Assembly (NCBI GenBank): GCA_016987375.1
Contig: PJRA01000313.1
Coordinates: forward strand, 442,204 to 456,796
Direction of reading: 5' to 3'
Source of the DNA: Brachionus koreanus
Lineage: Eukaryota; Rotifera; Eurotatoria; Ploima; Brachionidae
Length of the DNA stretch: 14,593 bases
Positions 1 to 6,591 of the stretch are shown one piece after another. The first letter of the stretch is position 1; the number at the start of each line of letters is the position of its first letter. The position numbers and the translations under genes were made by a program. Under the pieces are notes generated by a model that worked only from the letters and a program-made list of their open reading frames with translations, was not told where the DNA came from and searched no databases.

Positions 1-1073
1 ACTCTCAATTTCACACTTTTGACCACTGTACGATTTGAAACATTTACATTTTGCTTGATTATCAACATCATAGCAAACTCCATTTCGAGAACAAGTCTCA
101 TTTTGACAAACATCAATTTTTTTCTCACAATTTTGACCATAAAACAAAACCGAATCATTTCTAGTCATACATTCACACTTGTAAATCTTGTTAATGAAAT
201 CATTAATGCATGTAGCTCCATTTAAACAAGGATTTGATGCACATGGTTTAGAATCAGTTTGACACTGTGATCCAATATAATTTTCACTGCATACACAAAT
301 AAATTTTTCGTCATTGTCTAGTTTACATGTTCCATGTCCTGAACAATTATTTAAACAATTTGCCATGTCAATTTTTGAAGTCATCAAATTCAATAATTGT
401 TCAGTTTTTATTTCAAAAATAGAAGACATGTTTGAAATTAATCCATATTCATTTGAATTAAAATTTGGTTTTGAAATTTTTGTTGTGTAAGAATTATTTT
501 TTGAAGTTAGTGATATGATTTGTGTTATCGTTGCTACTATATAAGTATGTGCTGTTGGTTCAGTTGTTGTTGTTGTTGTTGATATGGTTGGTTTCGTCAT
601 TTTAGTAACTGAAGAAAATGATGCTGTTGATGTTGTGATTCTAGAAACTAAAGAAGTGGTTTGTTTGATTAATTTTACTGTAGGAATTGGTGAACTTGTC
701 GTTAATGAAGAAATTAGAGAAGCTTCTGCTTTTTGTGCATTTGTTACTGTAATTGGTAAAGTGGTTTGTACTGTCAATGTAATTGGTGTTGATGTTGTGG
801 TAAATGTATTTGTTGTTGAAGCTGGTAAAGTGGTTTGTGTGATTGTTGTTACTATATAAGCTTCTGCTGGTATAGTTGGTTTAGTTATTGTAGTAACTAA
901 AGAAGCTTGTGCTGTTGATGGTATTGTTGGTGTCATAAATGTAGTAACTCTAATAATTGATGTAATTGACGAATTTGTTGTTGTTGGTGTAGTTGTAGTT
1001 GTAGTCATAGTTGTAGTTGGTGTTGAAGTTGAAGTTGATGTAGTTGTAGTCGTAGTTGGTGGTGTTGGTGTAG

Positions 1074-1114
<41 letters not shown>

Positions 1115-1444
1115 GGTGTTGGTGTAGTTGTTGTTGATGTAGTTGTAGTTGTAGTTGTAGTCGTAGTCGTAGTTGTTGGTGTTGGTGTTGTTGTGGTGGA
1201 GCATCCTTCAAGATTATTCCCGTTTCCATTACTATTGCAATTGCCATTTCCATTGCCATTCCCATTCCCATTTCCATTGCCATTCCCATTTCCATTGCCA
1301 TTGCCATTGCCATTGCCATTATTACCAGATACAATTATTTTTTTATCTTTATTTATTTATTTTGAGAAGAATTAATTTATTTTATAAAGTAAATATCTTT
1401 TATTTACTTGATATTATTAGTAAGATAAATACAAAAACATACAT
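1..1444 (-). CDS. Mucin-like Thr-rich, EGF-repeat surface protein, left copy (3' end beyond window)
   Basis: Two exons are predicted. Exon 1 (1444-1408) encodes MYVFVFILLIIS, a signal-peptide core, and ends at donor GTAAAT. A 61-bp intron (1407-1347) follows. Exon 2 opens at 1346 and stays open to base 1. The one-nt/two-nt split codon gives Asn, then KKIIVSG. Next come about 14 Asn-Gly pairs (to about 1210), a Thr/Pro/Ser stalk with long poly-Thr runs (1200-960), an S/T-rich stretch with imperfect repeats such as QTTLP and AYIVTTIT (960-430), and three EGF-like modules (about 359-10) of six cysteines each. The frame is still open at base 1, so the transmembrane and tail segments seen in the right copy are presumably off the window. 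EGF-plus-mucin architecture implies a secreted or membrane-anchored extracellular glycoprotein; ligand and role are unknown. The exon 2 frame is certain. Exon 1 rests on splice-site and signal-peptide logic only. Confidence 0.8.
964..1204 (-). repeat. Thr-codon trinucleotide tract (ACA/ACT)n in the mucin stalk
   Basis: On the minus strand this is a run of ACA, ACT and ACG codons broken by CCA and TCA. It reads as poly-Thr with Pro-Thr spacers. The longest pure ACA run is at about 1074-1113. Such a tract is typical of an O-glycosylated mucin stalk and is prone to length change by slippage. In other frames it reads as Asn/Tyr- or Gln-rich peptides, which I do not regard as real. Confidence 0.9.
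1210..1326 (-). repeat. Hexanucleotide GGNAAT tandem repeat encoding Gly-Asn pairs
   Basis: On the minus strand this reads about 14 tandem GGC/GGA/GGG-AAT units just after the predicted signal peptide. They encode alternating Asn and Gly, ending in variant units (GGC AAT TGC AAT AGT) and LEGC before the Thr tract. Third-position variation between units shows that it is not freshly expanded. The right copy has no equivalent; its stalk begins directly after the signal peptide. Confidence 0.85.
1408..1444 (-). CDS. Predicted signal-peptide micro-exon of the left mucin-EGF gene
   Basis: This 37-nt exon starts at ATG 1444-1442. It encodes twelve residues, of which VFVFILLII is strongly hydrophobic, and ends with one base of a split codon before GTAAATA. 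The exon 2 frame has no ATG before it meets an in-frame stop, so an upstream exon is required. The acceptor AG (1348-1347) is only 61 bp away, and a pyrimidine-rich TTCTTCTC lies upstream of it. The splice restores the Thr-stalk frame exactly. No transcript evidence is available. Confidence 0.6.
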
Positions 1445-1865
1445 TTTTTTTATTCTGCAAATTAATTCCATTTTAATAGTTTTTCGAATTGTTTAAATTT
1501 AACCTCGAAATTTTTAAATCTTTATATATATGCCAAAACTAATTAAATTTTTGCTTCCTCTAATGTATTTTAAATGCTAAATATTTTTAAAGAAGTTTGC
1601 TTTTTTTATTTAAAAAAAGACATTGATTTAATGTATCGTGGAAATAAACCTTATTTCTGCAGCAAAATATTTGAGTTTAGAAAGATAATATAAATACAGA
1701 AAAAAAAATATTTTAACTAGAAATTTTACGTTACTATTTACCATTATAATAACTATGTATTGTCCAGCTAAAAAATATTCACCTTTTTTTTTAGATAGTT
1801 TTTACTGCATTATTCTTTTCAAAATTAAAACTCCATCTAAATTTCTAGCTCAAGTAACAATAATT

Positions 1866-2165
1866 AAATTAGATCCGCAAAGAATATATTTTCTGTTTTA
1901 TAATTTTTACTAGTTGAATTTTTTTTGATCAAATCTTAAAAATCAAAAAAAAATGTCTACTTTTTTATCGTCATATTATATCATGGAATATAAGTAAACA
2001 TAAAACTATCATGGAAAAACAAGCTTTTTTTTTTGCGTAAAAGCCAATACAAATATTAAATTAATTATTATTTTTTTTCGATTCTTTTTTTTGATTTAAT
2101 TAATAATTCTATAATAAAATTTTGTCAAAGATTTTGAAGTATTTATTTAAAAATTATAATTTTGT
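1866..2165 (+). repeat. Left non-coding arm of the inverted duplication
   Basis: Reversed and complemented, 3633-3955 aligns with this segment. Shared blocks include AGATCCGCAAA, TTTTTTTTGATCAAATC, CGTCATATTATATCAT, TTTTGCGTAAAA and TAATTAATAATTCTATAATA. By eye the arms differ at roughly a fifth or more of positions, with many small indels. This is far more than the coding arms differ. Confidence 0.8.
2142..2147 (-). terminator. Candidate poly(A) signal AATAAA for the HtrL-like gene
   Basis: AATAAA on the minus strand lies about 70 bp after the HtrL-like stop codon. In DNA this AT-rich the hexamer is common by chance, so the call rests on position. Confidence 0.35.
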
Positions 2166-2216
2166 TTCTACCACAAAATAAAAAATAAATTTTTTCTTAA
2201 AATCAATAGTAAAAAT

Positions 2217-3206
2217 TTACTCCAAATAAAGTAGCTTATCTTTTGTACATTTAAAATATCTCTTTGATGCCAAGTAAGCTTGATAAATGAACCATTTGTC
2301 AAATTCTACTTCACAAATAATTTCCCATGCTTTGATTCTGGTTATACTTTTCGTAATTAAATTAAAAGTAAGCTCGTTCATAAGAGCTTGATCTTTGCCA
2401 ATAAATTTGTTTTTTTCCATCCATTCATCGTGAAGTTGGTAGAATTCTTCACACAAACGTTTAATTGCAAAACGACTTCCAGCAAAAAAACCTCCTTCAA
2501 TTAGATCCTTACTTTTCAAATCATTCACTTGACTAAATAGGATGTTATCGCCGATTTTTTGGGATAAAATTCGACAAAAATTTTCATCAGGCCAGTCTGC
2601 AAACTCACCAAGTCTCCAAGCACCAAAGTCATTATAAATAAAAAAATCCGAATTGTATGGATTTTCATGTGCACTCTTGTTGGTCAAATATATTTTTGAA
2701 TTCCAAATGGCATAAAGACTTGGATTGTGATAAAAATATTCTGGATCAAGTGCAAATTGATTTGTCATGTAATTTTCTATATATTCTTTTTTTCGCCAGT
2801 TTTCTATTAGTTTGAAAAAGTCCCAGTGAGTCTTACTAATGAATACAGTGGCATTTATTCCATATTGTTCTAGTTGAGGCTTTAAATTCAAAAATGTAAT
2901 TTCATCTGTGTATAGGATCAATGGCGCTGACAAGCTTTTTAAAAAATTTCTAGTCCATTTTTCATAATCGCTAATCGAGTGCTTACTTTCGCTCAAATAG
3001 TGATAAATAGAGATAACAGTTATTTGACTAGTCAAATTTTTTGAGCCCAATGTTTCATTTTTTATTTGCCAATTTTCATTTCTAATTTTTCTAGACTCAA
3101 TTTTATACTGCTTCAAACGATATTCAAATTTTATTCTTCTATATATATTTAATATGATGAAAAATGATAATAAAATTAAAAAAATTTTTTTAGCACTTTT
3201 ATTCAT
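2217..3206 (-). CDS. HtrL/YibB-family type II membrane protein, putative glycosyltransferase-like
   Basis: This intact single-exon ORF has 329 codons. Residues 1-7 are basic (MNKSAKK), residues 8-22 form one hydrophobic signal-anchor, and Arg/Lys follow, so a Golgi-type type II topology is likely. After a charged stem (23-60), the lumenal part carries features I recognise from the HtrL/YibB family (Pfam HtrL_YibB): YEKWTRNFL (81-89) followed by LILYTDE, NPYNSDFFIYNDFG (182-195), EGGFFAGS (237-244), and GKDQ (270-273). Length fits a full family domain. The biochemical activity of this family is not established; a glycosyltransferase-like fold and sugar-related role are inferred, not shown. It occupies the spacer of an inverted duplication of mucin-EGF genes and lies in the same orientation as the left copy. 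The first in-frame ATG directly precedes the anchor and is the natural start. Family assignment is from remembered motifs, without a search. Confidence 0.75.
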   Translation of the reverse strand: MNKSAKKIFLILLSFFIILNIYRRIKFEYRLKQYKIESRKIRNENWQIKNETLGSKNLTSQITVISIYHYLSESKHSISDYEKWTRNFLKSLSAPLILYTDEITFLNLKPQLEQYGINATVFISKTHWDFFKLIENWRKKEYIENYMTNQFALDPEYFYHNPSLYAIWNSKIYLTNKSAHENPYNSDFFIYNDFGAWRLGEFADWPDENFCRILSQKIGDNILFSQVNDLKSKDLIEGGFFAGSRFAIKRLCEEFYQLHDEWMEKNKFIGKDQALMNELTFNLITKSITRIKAWEIICEVEFDKWFIYQAYLASKRYFKCTKDKLLYLE

Positions 3207-4101
3207 ATTGATTGTGGAAGAATTTTAGACTTGGCCTAAATTGTCATATCTTTAAAAGCATCTCATGCATAAAAATTAAATTGAAAATATAATTGCGTCT
3301 TTATGGTCGTAGAAAATAATTTTAGTTTTTTGATTTTTTTACCATTGATGGAAATATAATTTATGTGAATCAAATAAATATTTTAGATTAGTGAGTCTTT
3401 ATTAAAAAAATATAATTTTGAACAATTTCTAAAAAATCAATTTTTTTAGGAAAAGTAAAGTACATCAATAAAAAATTTTCATAAGAAATAAAGAAATTTG
3501 ATCTTACATTAAATAAAAAAAAATCAAAAAATATCAAAATAATTTAAATAAAACCGAGTTATAAAACCTTTATAAAACATACTTACTTAAAAATATGAAA
3601 CTAAAAAAACTTCTAATTCACAAACTTCAAAATTAACTATTTGAAAATAAATTTTCTAAAATCTGTCTAAATATTATTATAGAATTATTAATTAAATAAA
3701 AAAAATTAAATGAAAAATCGAATCTAAAATTATTAATAATTAATAAAAAATTTATCTTTGATTTTACGCAAAATAAAAACGTTTTTTTACATTATAGTTT
3801 TAAGTTTACTTTATTTTTATGATATAATATGACGTTAAAAAAAGTAAACATTTTTTCTTGATTTTTAAGATTTGATCAAAAAAAATTTAAACTAGAAAAA
3901 ATTACTAGTTTAAATAATAAGACAGAAATTATACTATTTGCGGATCTAGTTTAATTAATGAAGAACTCTAATTTATTTTAAATAACAATTTTATTTTATT
4001 AAGTCAAATTAATCGATTAAAAAGCTTTAATCATAATATAGCATTAAAAAAATGAATAAGAAAATGTGGATTATTTTTTTTTTTGACTTAATTTCGTAAC
4101 A
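3207..4101. other. AT-rich intergenic stretch between HtrL-like gene and right mucin-EGF gene
   Basis: No convincing exon is visible. Bases 3207-3632 are unique 5' flank of the HtrL-like gene, 3633-3955 is the right non-coding arm of the inverted duplication, and 3956-4101 is the immediate 5' flank of the right mucin-EGF gene. The interval lies between two divergent starts and so must hold both promoters, but I cannot distinguish a TATA box from background AT. Confidence 0.5.
3633..3955 (-). repeat. Right non-coding arm of the inverted duplication
   Basis: This is the inverted homologue of 1866-2165. Its outer end is the CGGATCTAG block at about 3940-3950, and its inner end fades near 3633. 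The order of arm, 5' flank and gene is the same on both sides, so the unit was duplicated as a block and inverted around the HtrL-like gene. Confidence 0.8.
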
Positions 4102-4114
4102 ATGAAAGCTAATG
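4102..4114 (+). CDS. Predicted 13-nt first exon of right mucin-EGF gene
   Basis: ATG AAA GCT AAT G is followed by donor GTATCT. Joining to the acceptor TTTTTAG at 4178-4179 gives Gly (G+GT) and then NILCFLFGC, completing a signal peptide. The exon 2 frame has no ATG between its upstream stop (4161-4163) and the Thr stalk, so an upstream start is needed. Intron phase and size (65 bp) match those proposed for the left copy (61 bp), although the exon sequences are unrelated. Exons this short are easily missed by gene finders. Confidence 0.55.
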
Positions 4115-5252
4115 GTATCTTTAAATATTTAGATAAAATAAATACGATACGATATTTTTTTAAATATTTTTATTTTTAGGTAATATACTTTGTTTCCTAT
4201 TCGGATGCAAAACTGCGAGTACAACTTCAAAAAGTACAGCAACACCAAAAACTACAACAACAACTACAACAACAACTACACCACCAACAACAACTACGAC
4301 TACAACTACAACTGCAACTACACCAACAACATTGACAGTACAAACCACTTTACCAATTACAGTAACAAATGCACAAAAAGCAGAAGCTTCTCTAATTTCT
4401 TCATTAATGACAAGTTCACCAATTCCTACAGTAAAATCAATCATACAAACCACTTCTTTAGTTTCTAGAATCACAACACCAACAGCATCATTTTCTTCAG
4501 TTACTAAAATGACGAAACCAACCATATCAACAACAACAACAACTGTACCAACAGCACATACTTATATAGTAGCAACGATAACACAAATCATATCACTAAC
4601 TTCAAAAAATAATTCTTACACAACAAAAATTTCAAAACCAAATTTTAATTCAAATGAATATGGATTAATTTCAAACATGTCTTCTATTTTTGAAATAAAA
4701 ACAGAACAATTATTGAATTTGATGACTTCAAAAATTGACATGGTAAATTGTTTAAATAATTGTTCAGGACATGGAACATGTAAACTAGACAATGATGAAA
4801 AATTTATTTGTGTATGCAGTGAAAATTATATTGGATCACAGTGTCAAACTGATTCTAAACCATGTGCATCAAATCCTTGTTTAAATTGTGCTACATGCAT
4901 TAATGATTTCATTAACAAGATTTACAGGTGTGAATGTATGACTAGGAATGATTCGGTTTTGTTTTATGGACAAAATTGTGAGAAAAAAATTGATGTTTGT
5001 CAAAATAAGACTTGTTCTCGAAATGGAGTTTGCTATGATGTTGATAATCAAGCAAAATGTAAATGTTTCAAATCGTACAGTGGTCAAAAGTGTGAAATTG
5101 AGAGTCAAGAAATGAAAACAGTCAAGGCTGTTATCAAAACTTCATCAATTATTGCCATAATAGTCATTTGTGTCACATATTTTATTTTTATAATTCTAGA
5201 TATCACAGATTTTTTTTCAAAAAAGCGAAGAAATTCAGTTTATTTGAGCTAA
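4102..5252 (+). CDS. Mucin-like Thr-rich, three-EGF, single-pass membrane protein (right copy, complete)
   Basis: Exon 1 is 4102-4114 (ATG AAA GCT AAT G), the intron is 4115-4179 (GTATCT...TTTTTAG, 65 bp), and exon 2 is 4180-5252. Together they give 361 residues. The start reads MKANGNILCFLFGCKTAS, a plausible signal peptide cleaved near residue 17. Then come a Thr/Pro stalk (about 19-60), an S/T-rich region (60-190), EGF-1 (195-226), EGF-2 (233-271), EGF-3 (278-309), a transmembrane helix (328-347) and a short tail with KKRR. It is thus a type I surface glycoprotein; partner and function are unknown. Relative to the left copy it lacks the Asn-Gly repeat and roughly 60-80 stalk residues. In EGF-2 the Gly of the usual CxNGATC motif is replaced by Cys (residue 241), giving seven cysteines. 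Exon 2 is secure to its TAA stop. Exon 1 is a prediction supported by phase and signal peptide. Confidence 0.8.
4221..4331 (+). repeat. Thr-codon trinucleotide tract in right mucin stalk
   Basis: This is a run of ACA/ACT/ACG codons with CCA and GCA interruptions. It is about half the length of the equivalent tract in the left copy. The two tracts cannot be aligned unit by unit. Confidence 0.85.
4329..5105 (+). repeat. Right coding arm of the inverted duplication (matches 1-780 inverted)
   Basis: From the TLTVQTTLP motif to the end of EGF-3 the two copies align with one missing ACA codon and about 14 substitutions. By my count ten change the protein and four are silent. The match continues to base 1, so the true left end of the duplication is outside the window. 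Confidence 0.9.
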
Positions 5253-5297
5253 TTTTGTCTATGTTAAAATTTTTTTTCTAAAAATTATTTGAATAAC

Positions 5298-5303
5298 AAT
5301 AAA
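5298..5303 (+). terminator. Candidate poly(A) signal AATAAA for right mucin-EGF gene
   Basis: AATAAA lies about 46 bp after the TAA stop and is followed by T/G-rich sequence (TTTGTTTTTTTCCTG at about 5317-5331). Position and downstream context suit a cleavage signal. Confidence 0.5.
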
Positions 5304-5800
5304 GTCAAATTCGAAATTTGTTTTTTTCCTGTTAGATTTTTTAATATAATAATTGTATTTTTCTTTTAATCTTTCTACTTGCCATTCTAATAAATTTTAC
5401 TTAATTCTGGTTTCCTTTAATTTTTGAAAGGTATGAAGCTAATATTTCAAGAATTGAACTCCTTATAAGCAAATTAGTGTAATTAGTGTTAATTTTTTTC
5501 AATTGTATACTCAGTGTATCTGTACCTTTAAAAAAAATTGTTTTCTAAATCAATTATTAGCTATTTTCTTTGATTTTAATTCTGCTCAGATCCTTTAATT
5601 TTAAAATTGTTAACTTGAGATTTACTTTTGAGAGAATTTTAAATTAAAATCTTTCTACTGAAAAAAATATGAATTTTTTTTTTCTAAAATCAAATTATAA
5701 AAATTTAAACTGAAATGAAAAATTTGTTCATAGACTAAGTATTATCCTAAAAATTATTTAAAACACATTTAATCAAAATATTTAATCATCAAAAAATTAT

Positions 5801-5884
5801 TTAATCATCGTGGTACTTAATGGCACTTAATATAGTTAAACCACCGGCGGATTGTAACCACTTCTTTGCTGAATTATTCCATTT
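5801..5884 (-). pseudogene. Short relic reading frame of unknown origin
   Basis: A stop-bounded minus-strand frame of 27 codons contains WNNSAKKWLQSAGG followed by LTILSAIKYHDD. Its composition (Trp, Ala, Gly, Lys) and locally higher GC look protein-coding against the AT background. There is no start and no visible neighbouring exon. It might be the tail of a degraded mobile element or part of the formin 3' UTR. I do not recognise the family. Confidence 0.25.
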
Positions 5885-6033
5885 TTAAAACATTCATAAT
5901 TATTTTTCGAAAAAATTAACTAATATCTGAAATAGGAAAATTGTTTTATTTAAAAAAAAACATAAAACAATGTATGTTAAATAAATAAAGAAAATATTCC
6001 TTTATTAAATAAATTAAATATAATCAAAAACAA

Positions 6034-6039
6034 TTTATT
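6034..6039 (-). terminator. Candidate poly(A) signal AATAAA for the FHOD formin gene
   Basis: This is the first minus-strand AATAAA that I find after the formin stop codon, about 510 bp downstream. A second lies at 6001-6006. Either could be used. AT richness makes chance hexamers likely. Confidence 0.3.
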
Positions 6040-6547
6040 AAGTCGATTTTTAAAATCAGTTTCGATGTTTTCTTTAAAATTAACGTTTGTTCAATCAAAT
6101 ATCTTTAATTCTTTTTTTTTGTAATAAACTATTTGGTACAAATAAAAAATGAGAAAAAATTACATAATTTAAATTTGTTTTGTTTTTTAAGATTATATTT
6201 GAAGGCATGAACTTTTGTACAAATTAAAGAGAAAAAAACTAACAACAAAATTTAAAAAGTGAAATGAATTCGTCGGGCTTTCTTCAGTATGGGCATACTT
6301 GGTCATGTTTTATCTTCAATAAAATTATTTACACTTTTTTTTTCTCCGAGTTAAATAAAATAAAATAACTAAATAGTAAAAAACAAAGACTTGAATGTCT
6401 CAAGTCTATTCAAATATGATAAATAGACATGATAAATTTCTTAATTTCTTTAAAGAGCTTGTAAAATAAAAACAAAATTTCACCGATAAAAAAAAAAAAA
6501 CAGAAAGAAAATCAAGACTAGACTTTGGGTTCAAACATTTTTTTGAA

Positions 6548-6591
6548 TCAAATTTCATTGTCTTCATCATTTAGATTTCTTGTACGGCGAA
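6548..6591 (-). CDS. FHOD: FHOD terminal coding exon (44 nt)
   Basis: Acceptor AG at 6593-6592 after a 64-bp intron. Two bases complete Phe and the exon reads RRTRNLNDEDNEI, then TGA (6550-6548). The join gives GERKSFRRTRNL, which matches the conserved RKSLRRT C-terminus of FHOD proteins. Using the genomic read-through instead would give CKNFFLMNKKKFFF, which has no resemblance to the family, so the splice is well supported. Confidence 0.9.

Larger units (their letters stand above)
1445..2216. other. AT-rich intergenic stretch between left mucin-EGF gene and HtrL-like gene
   Basis: No reading frame of interest is present. Bases 1445-1855 hold the 5' flank of the left mucin-EGF gene and show no match that I can see to the right arm. 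Bases about 1866-2165 are homologous, in inverted orientation, to about 3633-3955. Bases 2150-2216 are the 3' flank of the HtrL-like gene. Confidence 0.6.
5253..6547. other. AT-rich convergent intergenic region
   Basis: This lies between the 3' end of the right mucin-EGF gene (plus) and the formin stop codon (minus). It holds the 3' untranslated regions of both. The only protein-like signal is a 27-codon relic frame at 5801-5884. Nothing else is recognised. Confidence 0.6.

Noticed and set aside
584..859. Plus-strand Val-rich frame (and its mirror at 4160-4525, minus)
   Set aside because: Both are antisense of the Thr/Ser stalk. Their mutual similarity only reflects the inverted duplication.
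950..1334. Open frames rich in Asn/Tyr or Gln/Leu and Met-Ala/Met-Gly on the minus strand
   Set aside because: They are other frames of the Thr-codon and GGNAAT repeats. The Thr frame alone continues into EGF modules and has a matching inverted copy.
1173..1496. Plus-strand frames with Cys-His or Phe-Pro repeats
   Set aside because: They are antisense readings of the Gly-Asn hexanucleotide repeat and have no domain or continuation.
4052..4096. Alternative signal-peptide start MNKKMWIIFFFDLIS for the right mucin-EGF gene
   Set aside because: Its donor phase does not match the acceptor at 4179; it would need a weak acceptor at 4219. The ATG at 4102 splices in phase and gives a cleaner signal peptide.
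6250..6310. TCGGGCTTTCTTCAGTATGG patch resembling the piggyBac-like end at 12520
   Set aside because: It lacks the CTAGTG-TTAA border and only ten or so bases match, so chance is likely.
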